Made by a program: the position numbers and the translations under genes. Below are positions 14,311 to 22,748 of a DNA stretch of 23,364 bases, piece by piece (positions within the stretch are counted from its first letter, which is position 1; each line of letters starts with the position of its first letter). The notes under the pieces were generated by a model. That model had not been told where the DNA came from. It did not search any database and saw only the letters and a list, made by a program, of their open reading frames with translations. The stretch comes from a virus. The DNA lies in the IMG/VR virus record IMGVR_UViG_3300037245_002605, positions 1 through 23,364 of that record; one strand, written 5' to 3'.

Positions 14311-16410
14311 ATGGCAGTAGACAAATCTGAGGTCGTCACCTTCGAGAGCGGCGCGCACTTTCAACCGATCACTGACGGGGAGAACGAGCTCACCGCCGAA
14401 GCCCGCCGGCGCCTCGACATCGGCCTCGATGGCATGCGGGCGAACCTCAACGAGTACCGCGAGGATGTGCGGTTCCTCGATGGCGAAGGCCAGTGGAGCG
14501 AGGAGGCCAAGAGCTTGCGCGGCACCGAGCGTCCCATGCTCACCATCAACAAGCTGCCGGCGTTCGTCGACCAGGCCATCGGCGAGAGTCGCCAGAACAA
14601 GATCAGCATCAACATCACCGCCACCAGCAACGTCGGCAATGAGGACATGACCACCAAGGCCGGCAAGCAGATGAGCCGGGCCGACGCCTTCGAGGCGCTC
14701 ATCCGCGACATCGAAATGCAATCCAGCGCCCAGGACGCCTACGACACCGCGCTCGAGACCGTCTATGCCGGCGGGCTGGGGTACTGGGTCGTGCGTACCG
14801 AATATGTCGACGACGATATGTTTGAGCAGGCTATCGGTGTCGAGCGCCTCATGGACCCGACCCTTGTGGTCCCGGACCCGAGCGCGCACAAGGCTGATCG
14901 CTCTGACATGAATTGGTGCTTCATCATGGATTGGATGGAGCGCAAGGAGTTCAATCTGCGCTACCCGGGGAAGTTCCCAGCCGGCGATCTCAACAACGAG
15001 TTCCTGGCGCCCTGGGTGAACTGGTTCCGGCAGACCGACGACCATGTGGCGGTGGCCGAGTATTTCCGGCGCATCCCGGTGGAGCGCAAACTGGTTCAAT
15101 TCTCTGACGGCAAGGTGGTCGATTCAGGCAGGCAGGCCAACGTCATGGACGAGCTCCTCGACAGCGGCCTCGAAATCCTCAAACGCCGCACCGTGCGCTC
15201 CCACAAGGTCGAATGGTATCGCGTGGGCGGTACCCGCATTCTCGAGGGCCCGGTCGAGTTTCCGTGCCAATGGGTGCCGGTGGTGATGGTGACGGGCAAG
15301 GAGCTCGCCGTCTCCGGGCGCATCAAGACGCGCGGCATCGTGCGCCATGCCAAGGACGCCCAGCGGGCTTACAACTACTGGCGAACCGCGACCACGGAGC
15401 TCGCCGCGCTGCAGCCGAAAGCCCCCTACATCGCCGCCGCCGAGCAAGTGGAGGATCACCTCAGCGAGTGGGGTGAGGCGAACCAGGGCAACAAGTCCGT
15501 GCTGCTCTACAACGCGGTGCCGGGGCTCAATGCCCCCCAGCGGGATCGCCCCCCGGAGCTCTCGCCGGCGTTCGTCCAGGAGACCATCGCCGCCGACAAC
15601 GACATCAGGGCCACGGTTGCGCAGTTCGGCGCCTCCATCGGCGACCCCGACACGGCCAAGCAGTCGGGCGTGGCCATCGCCCAGCTCCGGCAGACGACCA
15701 ACACGAATACCTTCACCTATACCGACAACCTGGCGCGAGGGATCCGGCATACCGCGCGCATCCTGGTCGACATGATCCCGAGGGTCTACGACACTCAGCG
15801 CGTGGTGCGCCTGCTCCACGAGGACGAGAGCGAGGACTTTCTCGAGCTCTTTGCGCCGGTGACGGACGAGGAGACAGGCGAGGAGACGCTCATCAACGAT
15901 CTCCGAGGCGGGCGCTTCGGCGTCAACGTCAAGGTCGGGCCCAGCTTCTCGAGCCAACGCCAGGCCGCCGTCGCCGGCGTGCTCGCCTACCTCGAGCGCG
16001 ACCCGGACGCTGCGCCCCTGGTGCGCGATCTGGTTGCCGGCAATCTCGACTTCCCCGGCGCCAAGATGATGGCCGAGCGCCTGCGCCGCACCATCCCCGA
16101 GGAGCTCCTCGAGGGCGAGCGCGGCGACGAGGGTGAGCCCCGGCCACCGTCGCCCGAGCAAAAGACCGCCGCGGTGCTTGCCGAGGCCGAGCTCGCCACG
16201 GCCGAGGCCAAGGTGGTCACGGCGGAAGCGAAGGAAGCCCAGGAGAAGATCAAGCTCATGGAACTGATGAAGGAGGCCGGTCTCGACCGCGAGGCCCTGG
16301 TGGAGCTCATCAACGTGACCGTGGCCGAAATGATTGCCGCGCAGACCGCGGAATCCGCCGCCCAAGGATTGCCGCTCGACAACGTGCCGGCTGGCGCCGT
16401 TGCCGGATGA
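14311..16410 (+). CDS. Portal protein (P22 gp1-like)
   Basis: The gene encodes 699 residues, close to the 725 of P22 gp1. Portals form the dodecameric ring for DNA packaging and exit. The N-terminal half has the expected helical start, then RPMLTINKLPAFVDQAIGE and an internal 'LGYWVVRTEYVDDDMFEQAI' region (split here). VLVPDPSAHKADRSDMNWC-like segments are characteristic of this family. The C-terminal 80 residues are an Ala/Glu/Lys-rich helix (AEAELATAEAKVV...), matching the C-terminal barrel of P22-like portals. It starts at ATG 14311, two bases after terL, and its stop overlaps the next ATG (ATGA). Calls rest on family pattern and order. Confidence 0.85.
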   Translation: MAVDKSEVVTFESGAHFQPITDGENELTAEARRRLDIGLDGMRANLNEYREDVRFLDGEGQWSEEAKSLRGTERPMLTINKLPAFVDQAIGESRQNKISINITATSNVGNEDMTTKAGKQMSRADAFEALIRDIEMQSSAQDAYDTALETVYAGGLGYWVVRTEYVDDDMFEQAIGVERLMDPTLVVPDPSAHKADRSDMNWCFIMDWMERKEFNLRYPGKFPAGDLNNEFLAPWVNWFRQTDDHVAVAEYFRRIPVERKLVQFSDGKVVDSGRQANVMDELLDSGLEILKRRTVRSHKVEWYRVGGTRILEGPVEFPCQWVPVVMVTGKELAVSGRIKTRGIVRHAKDAQRAYNYWRTATTELAALQPKAPYIAAAEQVEDHLSEWGEANQGNKSVLLYNAVPGLNAPQRDRPPELSPAFVQETIAADNDIRATVAQFGASIGDPDTAKQSGVAIAQLRQTTNTNTFTYTDNLARGIRHTARILVDMIPRVYDTQRVVRLLHEDESEDFLELFAPVTDEETGEETLINDLRGGRFGVNVKVGPSFSSQRQAAVAGVLAYLERDPDAAPLVRDLVAGNLDFPGAKMMAERLRRTIPEELLEGERGDEGEPRPPSPEQKTAAVLAEAELATAEAKVVTAEAKEAQEKIKLMELMKEAGLDREALVELINVTVAEMIAAQTAESAAQGLPLDNVPAGAVAG

Positions 16411-16667
16411 TTGCCCAGGCCGCCGACCGCCACCGCGATCTCGCCTGCCGGCTGGGGCTTCACCGCCTGGTGCGCTACCCGCGTGCCATCGGCGTCGACG
16501 GCATCGGCCAGTGTGTCACCGACGACATCTATTGCCAGGTGTGTCACCGTTTAATCCGCCGCCGCGTTGTCGCCAGGTTCGCTCACGGCGACCGGCGCCC
16601 GCATCTGCTCAAGCCCTTAGGCGTGGACAATCGGCGCGGCTCGACTAAAATCCCACCGAGGGAGTAA
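16407..16667 (+). CDS. Small hypothetical protein between portal and scaffold
   Basis: The gene encodes 86 residues from ATG 16407, overlapping the portal's TGA (ATGA). Third positions are strongly G/C over its length, as in true genes here, and no better frame competes. Basic residues are frequent (RDLACRLGLHRLVRYPRA), and CQVC at about residues 43-46 with one further upstream Cys may bind zinc. P22 has no gene at this place, so it is an insertion in the canonical order. The function is unknown. Confidence 0.6.
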   Translation: MIAQAADRHRDLACRLGLHRLVRYPRAIGVDGIGQCVTDDIYCQVCHRLIRRRVVARFAHGDRRPHLLKPLGVDNRRGSTKIPPRE

Positions 16668-16671
16668 AGAC

Positions 16672-17715
16672 GTGCCAACTGAACCAACCCCGACGCCTGA
16701 TACGGAACCGAAGCCACCGGAGCCATTGACTCGCGATCAAATCTCGGCAAGCGAAACCGAGGATGACGAGCTGGTGGCGCGGGCAAGCGAGACCCGTGGA
16801 TACGATACGCGGAGCCATGTAGTAACGGAGGAACCGGCACTACAGGCGCCCGAAGCGACACCACTGGAATCCAAGCGCGCACCCGACGAGAGCGACGGCG
16901 ACGACGACGACGGGGAAGGCGATGCCGACGACGATGAATCGACACCATCATCGGCCGATGATGGGAGCTCGAGCGAGGCGTCGGCTGGCGTTGCGGATGA
17001 AGGCGGTGAGTCGACCGACGGGGACAAGCGCCCCAAGAGTCGGCGCGCGAGGAAAACAGCCCGGCTACAGAAGGAGCTCGCCGAGGCGCGTGATCGCATC
17101 ACTGAACTGGAACGCACCGCCCAGGAGGCAGCGAAGGCAGAGCCCGCCGAGGAGCCCGTGTCCGACGATTTCGCATCGTGGGATGAGTACGCCGAGGCCA
17201 AGGCTAAGTATCTGGCGGCCCAGCAGGTTGCCGAGCAGTCGCCCGACAAGGGTGGCGCCGGCACCGCCCCGCCGCCGATCCCGGCCAGCTGGGGAGAAGT
17301 GAGCGACAAATACAACGATTTCGAGGAGGTCGCTTACGCCGACAAGCTCAAGGTCAACCAGATGATGACCGACCAGCTCATTGACATGAACGAAGAAGGC
17401 GCCGAGACCTTGTACTATCTCGGCAAACACCCGGACGAAGCGAAGCGCATCGCAACCGTGAAGGGAGAGACTGCCGTAGCTCGGGAGCTCGCCAAGATAG
17501 CCGTCAAGGCCGTCGCGGCGAACAAGCCGACAGGGAATGGCAGCCGACCCCCCGCGAGTGAGGCGGCGAACGTGGCACCGACAGTCTCGAACGCCCCTCC
17601 ACCCATCAGCGGAACCGAAGGCGGCGGTGCTCAAGGCAGGCAGGTCGAACTCGACAATGCCAGCCCCGAGGAGTACCGCGCGATCCGACGCAAGCAGATG
17701 GCGGCGAGAGGGTAG
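16672..17715 (+). CDS. Scaffolding protein (P22 gp8-like position)
   Basis: The gene encodes 347 residues from GTG 16672 with GAGGGAG upstream. Scaffolds help the coat form a procapsid and then leave. The protein has a long acidic, Pro/Glu/Asp/Ser-rich N-terminal part (about 1-120), a coiled-coil region (RLQKELAEARDRITELERTAQEAA), and a C-terminal region with DFASWDEYAEAKAKYLA. It ends with a helix-rich, Arg-rich tail (SPEEYRAIRRKQMAARG). P22-type scaffolds carry a basic coat-binding C-terminus of this type, and the gene sits between portal and coat. Sequence is low-complexity, so the call rests on composition and order more than on a unique motif. Confidence 0.8.
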   Translation: MPTEPTPTPDTEPKPPEPLTRDQISASETEDDELVARASETRGYDTRSHVVTEEPALQAPEATPLESKRAPDESDGDDDDGEGDADDDESTPSSADDGSSSEASAGVADEGGESTDGDKRPKSRRARKTARLQKELAEARDRITELERTAQEAAKAEPAEEPVSDDFASWDEYAEAKAKYLAAQQVAEQSPDKGGAGTAPPPIPASWGEVSDKYNDFEEVAYADKLKVNQMMTDQLIDMNEEGAETLYYLGKHPDEAKRIATVKGETAVARELAKIAVKAVAANKPTGNGSRPPASEAANVAPTVSNAPPPISGTEGGGAQGRQVELDNASPEEYRAIRRKQMAARG

Positions 17716-17741
17716 TTCCATGAACCACGGAGCACTTTCTC

Positions 17742-19004
17742 ATGGCAGTCTCAAATGCGCTTATCACTCCAACGATCATCGCCCAGGAGGCGCTGTTTCA
17801 GTTGGAAAACAATCTCCAGATGGCGAACCAGGTCCATCGTGAATACCGCGAGGAGTTCGTCAAAGTAGGGCAATCGGTCAATATCCGAAAGCCCGTCAAG
17901 TTCGTCACGTCCGACGGGGCCACGCTGGTCAAGCAGGACGTCGAGGAAGCCAACACGTCGATCACCGTATCCAGCCAGAAGCACGTCGGCTGGGAGTTCT
18001 CGAGCATCGACCTCACCATGACCATCGAGCAGTACAGCGAGCGTTACATCACGCCCGCGATGATTACCCTCGCGCAGACGGTCGACAAGGAGGGGCTCGC
18101 CCTCTACGACCAGGTGTGGAGCTCGGTGTCTAACGGCTCGTTCGTGAAGCCCGACACCTTCGCTGAGTTCGCGATCCTCGGCATCCGCATGGACGAGATG
18201 GCGATCCCGCCCTCGGGCTCGAACAACCGGGACCGGCGTCGGCTGATCGGCAAATCCAACATGACTCACTCGATGGCCGGTGGCCAGGCAGCTCTGTTGC
18301 AGGAGCGGCTCGTGAGTGAGGCGTGGACCCGTGGGCGCGTCAACATCGTCGACGACATCGACATTTACATGGATCAGAACGTGGCGACCCACACCAACGG
18401 CGTGGGAACCGGCACGCCGACCGTCGATGGTGCTGACCAGGACGTCACCTACGCGGCGTCCAAGAACACCAACAGTCAGACCATCGTCACGCAAGCGTGG
18501 ACGAACAGCCTCACCCCGATTGTTGTAGCTGGTGATGTGTTCACCATTGACGGCGTCAACGCCGTCAATCCGATTCCGGGGGAGGGCGCGAAGCAGGATC
18601 TCGGCTATCTGCAGCAGTTCACGGTACTGGCCGACGCCAACTCCGGCGCCTCCACCGGCCCCGCCACCATCACCATCAGCCCGGCAATCATCGACTCGGG
18701 CCCCTACCAGACGGTCTCGGCCGCGCCTGCCGACGACGCGGGCATCACGCTCCTGGGTGCCACGGTGACGAGCTACGCCCAACACTTGGGATTCCACCGC
18801 AACGCCTTCGCCCTGGTGACGGTGCCGCTCATCATGCCGCTCGGCGCGGTGTTCAAAGCGCGGGCCACGCACAAGGGTCTCAGTATCCGCGTGATCCGGG
18901 CCTACGACATCGCAACGGACAGCGAGGCCATCCGGCTCGACATCCTCTACGGATGGAAAGCCATCTACCCGGACCTCGCCGTGAGGTACTGGACAACGGT
19001 CTGA
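17742..19004 (+). CDS. Major coat protein (P22 gp5-like)
   Basis: The gene encodes 420 residues, close to the 430 of P22 gp5. It forms the icosahedral shell with an HK97-type fold. Motifs common in P22-coat relatives: MAVSNALITPTIIAQEAL at the start, KPVKFVTSDGATLVKQDVEE, GDVFTIDGVNAVNPIP in the middle (telokin/I-domain region), and a C-terminal HKGLSIRVIRAYDIATDSEAIRLDILYGWKAI, here given only in outline. ATG 17742 has CGGAGC upstream; an out-of-frame ATG at 17720 is not used. It is followed by a strong intrinsic terminator, so coat mRNA can be made in excess of downstream genes. Confidence 0.9.
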   Translation: MAVSNALITPTIIAQEALFQLENNLQMANQVHREYREEFVKVGQSVNIRKPVKFVTSDGATLVKQDVEEANTSITVSSQKHVGWEFSSIDLTMTIEQYSERYITPAMITLAQTVDKEGLALYDQVWSSVSNGSFVKPDTFAEFAILGIRMDEMAIPPSGSNNRDRRRLIGKSNMTHSMAGGQAALLQERLVSEAWTRGRVNIVDDIDIYMDQNVATHTNGVGTGTPTVDGADQDVTYAASKNTNSQTIVTQAWTNSLTPIVVAGDVFTIDGVNAVNPIPGEGAKQDLGYLQQFTVLADANSGASTGPATITISPAIIDSGPYQTVSAAPADDAGITLLGATVTSYAQHLGFHRNAFALVTVPLIMPLGAVFKARATHKGLSIRVIRAYDIATDSEAIRLDILYGWKAIYPDLAVRYWTTV

Positions 19005-19030
19005 TCTCCTCCTCCCTTGGAGACCATTTA

Positions 19031-19056
19031 CCCCGGCCTTCGGGCCGGGGGTTTTT
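19031..19056 (+). terminator. Intrinsic terminator after the coat gene
   Basis: CCCCGGCC (19031-19038) pairs with GGCCGGGG (19043-19050) over a TTCG tetraloop, followed by G and TTTTT (19052-19056). The UUCG loop makes it very stable. It lies 26 bases after the coat stop. Genes downstream run in the same direction, so some readthrough or a further promoter must supply them. Confidence 0.9.
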
Positions 19057-19081
19057 CTCAATCTGACAAGAGGGCACCACG

Positions 19082-19240
19082 ATGGCAGCGAAACCAAAGA
19101 AGGCAGCTCCAGATACGAGCCACGCCACGACCGGCACCCAGGAGCAGCAGAATCCCGCCGGCAAGGATCCCGGCAAGGTCAATCCCGATCAGGGTGAGGA
19201 CGCGGCCGAGAAGCAGGAAGGCGAGGACGAGCTCGAGTAG
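19082..19240 (+). CDS. Small acidic, disordered protein after the coat gene
   Basis: The gene encodes 52 residues from ATG 19082 with AGAGGG seven bases upstream. Composition is dominated by Lys, Gly, Pro, Asp, Glu and Gln, with no hydrophobic core, so the protein is probably disordered. The N-terminus is basic (MAAKPKKAAPD) and the C-terminus acidic (EGEDELE). It lies between the coat terminator and the gp4-like adaptor; P22 has no gene in this spot. A head-associated accessory role is plausible but unproved. It ends three bases before the next start. Confidence 0.6.
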   Translation: MAAKPKKAAPDTSHATTGTQEQQNPAGKDPGKVNPDQGEDAAEKQEGEDELE

Positions 19241-19243
19241 CCC

Positions 19244-19654
19244 ATGAGCATCATCGCGCGAGACCTGATCACGCGCTCGATGCGCAAGATCAACGTGGTT
19301 GCCCGCGGTGAAGTGGCAACGGCCGAGGAGGCCGAGGACGGGCTCATTACGTTGAACGAGCTCCTTCACTCCTGGGAGACCGACGGCATCCACATCGGCC
19401 ACACCGATCTCACGCTCGACTCTGAGATACAGCTCCCGGACTCCCACATCCGAGGGCTGCGTTTGTTGTTAGCTCTGGAGCTCGCGTCGGAGCACGAGAA
19501 AGTGGTCGATGGCATCACCATCGCCCAGGCCGACCGGGCGAAGCGCCAGTTGATTGCCGAGTACATGGTGGTCCCGGATACCGAGTTCGACCGGACGCTG
19601 GTCGACTTCCAGGCGAACCGCCGGCGCGGTCGCTACAACATCAACGAGGGGTAG
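19244..19654 (+). CDS. Head-tail adaptor (P22 gp4-like)
   Basis: The gene encodes 136 residues from ATG 19244. P22 gp4 (166 residues) forms the ring below the portal. Here an N-terminal 'ARDLITRSMRKINVVARGEVAT..EAEDGLITLNELLHSW', in outline, shows the standard adaptor pattern: helix, 'A.....(A/L)...LN.(L/M)L..W', then a strand with DLTLDSEIQLPD. A helical 'LLLALELASEH' follows. The C-terminus is Arg-rich (RRRGRYNINEG). It sits directly upstream of the gp10-like gene, as in P22. The shorter length is compatible with other members of the family. Confidence 0.8.
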   Translation: MSIIARDLITRSMRKINVVARGEVATAEEAEDGLITLNELLHSWETDGIHIGHTDLTLDSEIQLPDSHIRGLRLLLALELASEHEKVVDGITIAQADRAKRQLIAEYMVVPDTEFDRTLVDFQANRRRGRYNINEG

Positions 19655-19658
19655 CGCC

Positions 19659-21209
19659 ATGCTCCTGCCGTTCGCCGCCGGCTTCAAGCAAGGCAAGTCA
19701 TTCGCCGTCGACACCGAGACGCTGGTGAATTGCTACATTGAGACGGCGACCAACCGCAACGCCAAGAGCGTGCGTGCCATCTACGGGCGCCAAGGGCTCA
19801 AACCGTTCGGCAACTGGGGCGAGCGCCCGGCCCGCGGCGTTCACCAGTTCGGGAACCGCGCTTATGCCGTGTTCCAGGACAGGCTCGAGGTTATCCGCCC
19901 GGACGGTGTGAGCTTCGTCGCCGGCCTGCTGTTGACCGAATCCGGCTTTGTGTCGATGGACGACAACGGCACCCAGCTCATGATCGTCGACGGCGCCAAC
20001 GGCTACATTTTCCCCGGCGTGGAACTCGGCGCCATCACCCTCGAGACGCCGCTCCTCATCCTGCCCCTGGCGCTGCAGACCCCTTCGGTAATGACGTCAA
20101 CCACCGTCGACGTGCCGGCGCTCGAGCTCACCATCACACTGGCGGCCCCGGCCGTCGTCGCCATCAAGGAGGGCGGCGAGCTCGCCCGCATCACCGACCC
20201 GGACTTCCCCTCGCGCCCGAGCCATGTGACTTACCTCGATGGGTTTTTCATCGTCAACGATGAGGGCACCGATCAGTGGTACGTGAGCTCGCTCAAAGAC
20301 GGCGCCGCCTGGAATGGGCTGGACTTCGCCAGCGCCGAGTCGGACCCGGACAAGCTGCGCAACGTCGTGGCCGACCACGGGGAGCTCTGGCTGTTTGGGG
20401 ACCGCTCGACGGAAGTGTGGCAAAACACCGGGCAAACGGACTTCACCTTTGAGCGTCTCCAGGGCGCCAAGATCCAGTGGGGCGTCCACGCGCCGTGGAG
20501 TGTCTCGCGCTACGCCGATACGCTGGTATGCCTGGCCGTTGATGACCACGGCGCCATCCAGGTGATCAGCTTCGTCAACTATCAACCCGTTCGCATCAGC
20601 AACGAGGCTATCGAGGAGGCCATCGCCGGCTACTCGCTGTCCACCGATGCCATTGCCTGGGTGATGGTGGACCGGGGACGTGAGTTCTATGTGCTGAGTT
20701 TTCCCACGGGCAAGCAGGCGTTCGCCTACGATGTGCGTGAGAAGGAATGGCATGAGCTCAAGACCGGCGCCGGCGCACGCTTCGTCCCTCAGCACCATAT
20801 CTATTTTCTCAACAAGCACCTGGTCAGCGACTACACCACCGGCAACCTATGGGAGCAGGCCGCCGGTTTGTTCGACGATGCCGGTGAGGAGATCCACCTG
20901 AAAGCGCGCGGCTATCATATCCACGACTCGGAGCGGGAGATCGGTCACGCTTCACTCCAAATCGTGTTCGAGGCCGGCGTCGGTCTCGCCGACGGCCAGG
21001 GCTCCGACCCCCAGGCGATGCTGCGTTGGTCGAATGACGGCGGCGGCACCTGGAGCAATGAATACTGGCGGAGCATCGGCAAGATTGGCAAAAGGCGTGC
21101 TCGCGCTATCTGGCGATCTCTCGGTCGGGCACGGGACCGCGTGTACGAGCTCACCGTCACCGATCCCGTGAAGCGCGTGATTGTCGGCATGGAGCTCAAG
21201 GCAAGCTGA
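19659..21209 (+). CDS. Tail stabilisation protein (P22 gp10-like) carrying two TLTLTLLTP-type repeat units
   Basis: The gene encodes 516 residues from ATG 19659. P22 gp10 has 472 residues and closes the portal vertex after packaging. Familiar blocks: LPFAAGFKQGKSF..NCYIET (N-terminus), ITDPDFPSRPSHVTYLDGFFIVNDEGT, LWLFGDRSTEVWQNTG, GVHAPWSVSRYADT, and EFYVLSFPTGKQAFAYDVREKEWHE. Between NGYIFPG and the ITDPDFP block, where relatives run almost directly together, residues 130-173 (20046-20177) hold two 22-residue units (TPLLILPLALQTP... and VPALELTITLAAP...) like those of the 7720-11112 protein. The surplus over P22, 44 residues, equals these two units. It precedes the small beta protein by TGATG. 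Confidence 0.85.
   Translation: MLLPFAAGFKQGKSFAVDTETLVNCYIETATNRNAKSVRAIYGRQGLKPFGNWGERPARGVHQFGNRAYAVFQDRLEVIRPDGVSFVAGLLLTESGFVSMDDNGTQLMIVDGANGYIFPGVELGAITLETPLLILPLALQTPSVMTSTTVDVPALELTITLAAPAVVAIKEGGELARITDPDFPSRPSHVTYLDGFFIVNDEGTDQWYVSSLKDGAAWNGLDFASAESDPDKLRNVVADHGELWLFGDRSTEVWQNTGQTDFTFERLQGAKIQWGVHAPWSVSRYADTLVCLAVDDHGAIQVISFVNYQPVRISNEAIEEAIAGYSLSTDAIAWVMVDRGREFYVLSFPTGKQAFAYDVREKEWHELKTGAGARFVPQHHIYFLNKHLVSDYTTGNLWEQAAGLFDDAGEEIHLKARGYHIHDSEREIGHASLQIVFEAGVGLADGQGSDPQAMLRWSNDGGGTWSNEYWRSIGKIGKRRARAIWRSLGRARDRVYELTVTDPVKRVIVGMELKAS
20046..20177 (+). repeat. Two TLTLTLLTP-type units inserted in the gp10-like gene
   Basis: Two in-frame 66-bp units encode residues 130-151 and 152-173. 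Each has the PL/PA start, alternating Leu/Thr/Ile strand, the (T/A)P break, and a Val/Thr-rich second half as in the giant repeat protein. They lie between conserved blocks of the tail protein, so they probably form a surface loop or extra domain. Confidence 0.75.
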
Positions 21210-21568
21210 TGGGGAACACAATTTCGAGCCCGCGGAAAGGCACCGAGCTCGAGCCGCGTGTATTCGGTACCTGGCAGAGCCAAGTGGAGCGCGCATTGCG
21301 TGGACTGGCAGATGAATTTACCGTCACCATCACCCTCGCGTTCGGCAATGTGCCGGCGCAAGGCATGGTCGAGAAGCTCGTCACGGTCAGCGGCGCCCTG
21401 GTCGGCTCGGCCGTCATCGTGACCACGGTCTCCTCGCCAGGCGCCATGCTGTTCGACGGCTATGTGAGCGCGCCTGATACCGTCACCGTGCGCGCTACTA
21501 ACCCGACCGCCGGCGCGATCCTCCTTGGCGCCGGCGCTGCCTACCGGATCCTGGTATTCGTCCCGTGA
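21209..21568 (+). CDS. Small beta-rich structural protein at the gp26 position
   Basis: The gene encodes 119 residues from ATG 21209, sharing a base with the previous stop. P22 has the 233-residue tail needle gp26 here. This protein lacks the long coiled coil of gp26 and is instead beta-rich: EFTVTITLAFGNV, EKLVTVSGALVGSAVIVTTV, and 'SAPDTVTVRATNPTAGAIL' near the end. That last block is familiar from small phage proteins annotated as hypothetical or tail-associated. It may plug or cap the tail in place of a needle, but this is inference. It overlaps the next gene by GTGA. Confidence 0.7.
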   Translation: MGNTISSPRKGTELEPRVFGTWQSQVERALRGLADEFTVTITLAFGNVPAQGMVEKLVTVSGALVGSAVIVTTVSSPGAMLFDGYVSAPDTVTVRATNPTAGAILLGAGAAYRILVFVP

Positions 21569-22029
21569 TTGAAGTCAGCAGAACCCACGATCCGGCTCTG
21601 GTCGCCTCGCTCCTCACCGATGAGAGCGTGTGGGCCGAGGGCAGCGATGACGGTACCGGCGAGGCGGCGGACTTTGTGCCGACCTTCCACGATTCGGTTT
21701 ATTACCTGGTGCCGTGGCTCAACGACGAGCCGATGGGGATCTTCATCGTCACACCCAGCAACTCGATCATGTTCGAGTGGCACACCGGGATACTGAAACC
21801 GTTCCGGGGCAAGCACGCTATCGCCGGGTGTCGGCTCGCGTGTGACTGGATGGCCTTGAATACGCCGGCGCGCAAACTCATCACCTGGGTCGAAGTCGAA
21901 GCGCGGCACGTCTACCTTTATGCCAAGGCGTGCGGCTTTGGTGTCGAAGGCGTATCCCACGCATCGCTACTGAAAGACGGACAGCTTCGGGACCAGTACC
22001 TCATGGGGAGAATATTATGCCAGTCGTAG
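21565..22029 (+). CDS. P22 gp14-like head assembly protein (GNAT-fold, DUF2824-like)
   Basis: The gene encodes 154 residues from GTG 21565 (GTGA overlap); P22 gp14 has about 156. The pattern is that of a GNAT-like fold: central strand YYLVPWLNDEPMGIFIV, 'MFEWHTGILKPFRGKHAIAG' (substrate-loop region, in outline), a helix with CDWMALNTPARKLITWV, then YAKACGFGVEGVS and a GQLRDQYLMG end. The DUF2824/P22 gp14 family shares this layout. Its exact role in P22 is an assembly one and not defined at enzyme level. Position between the gp26 slot and gp7 matches P22. It overlaps the next gene by 13 bases. Confidence 0.75.
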   Translation: MIEVSRTHDPALVASLLTDESVWAEGSDDGTGEAADFVPTFHDSVYYLVPWLNDEPMGIFIVTPSNSIMFEWHTGILKPFRGKHAIAGCRLACDWMALNTPARKLITWVEVEARHVYLYAKACGFGVEGVSHASLLKDGQLRDQYLMGRILCQS

Positions 22030-22748
22030 TAGTAGCCGCCGTCGTTGTCGGCGCCGCCCTGGTGGCCGCCTCCAAGGCGGGGAGTGCCGGCTCCACCATC
22101 AATGAGCAGCGGGCCCAGGCTATCGCGCTCGCGGCCGAGGATAAGGCGCTCAAGGAATCCGAGGAAGGCTTCGAGTACATCGAGGAGCAGCTCCGCCCGT
22201 TCGTCGAAGTCGGCCAGGAATCCATCACCACGCTCGGGGAGGAGATTGACGAACTGACGCGCCCGTTCAGTGCCGAGGACTTCGAGGCCGATCCGGGTTT
22301 CCAGTTCCGCATCGAGCAGGGCGAGAAGGGCATCAACAACTTCCTGAGTTCTCGCGGGCTCGCCACATCGGGTCGCGCCGGCAAGGAGCTCACGCGCTTC
22401 AACCAGGGCGAAGCCACCAACGAGTTCGACCGGGCGTTCAACCGATTCCAGACGACCCAGGGCAACCGATTCAATCGGCTCCTGGCGCTCTCGAATACCG
22501 GACAAGTGGCCACCGACCAACTGGTGAGCGAACGCTCGAAAACCACCGGGCGCAACGTCAATACGATTCTCGGGACCGGCCAGAATGTTGCGCAACAGCA
22601 ATCGGAGATCGGGCGCATCGAGAATGAAGCACGCCGGCGCCGCGGTGACGCACTGGCCGGGTTCTTCAAGACCTCGAGCGAAGCTATCGCGTCGGGCGCC
22701 GGCGGTGGTGGTGGTGGTCTTGCCGGAGCATTCGGAGGGGCCACCTGA
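22017..22748 (+). CDS. DNA ejection (pilot) protein, P22 gp7-like
   Basis: The gene encodes 243 residues from ATG 22017; P22 gp7 has 229. P22 gp7, gp16 and gp20 leave the virion with the DNA and help it cross the cell envelope. A hydrophobic N-terminal segment (VVVVAAVVVGAALVAA, about residues 3-18) is followed by long Glu/Gln/Arg-rich helices. The block FEADPGFQFRIEQGEKGI, then SRGLATSGRAGKELTRF and 'NEFDRAFNRFQTTQGNRFNRLLALSNTGQ' in outline, is typical of gp7-like ejection proteins. The C-terminus is Gly-rich (GGGGGLAGAFGG). The next gene starts at TGATG. Confidence 0.85.
   Translation: MPVVVVAAVVVGAALVAASKAGSAGSTINEQRAQAIALAAEDKALKESEEGFEYIEEQLRPFVEVGQESITTLGEEIDELTRPFSAEDFEADPGFQFRIEQGEKGINNFLSSRGLATSGRAGKELTRFNQGEATNEFDRAFNRFQTTQGNRFNRLLALSNTGQVATDQLVSERSKTTGRNVNTILGTGQNVAQQQSEIGRIENEARRRRGDALAGFFKTSSEAIASGAGGGGGGLAGAFGGAT

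Noticed and set aside
12947-14311. A 454-codon frame antisense to the large terminase
   Set aside because: Shadow of the terminase gene, which has clear ATPase and nuclease motifs on the plus strand.
17751-19097. A 448-codon frame antisense to the coat gene
   Set aside because: Shadow of a recognisable P22-like coat protein; it would also cross the intrinsic terminator.
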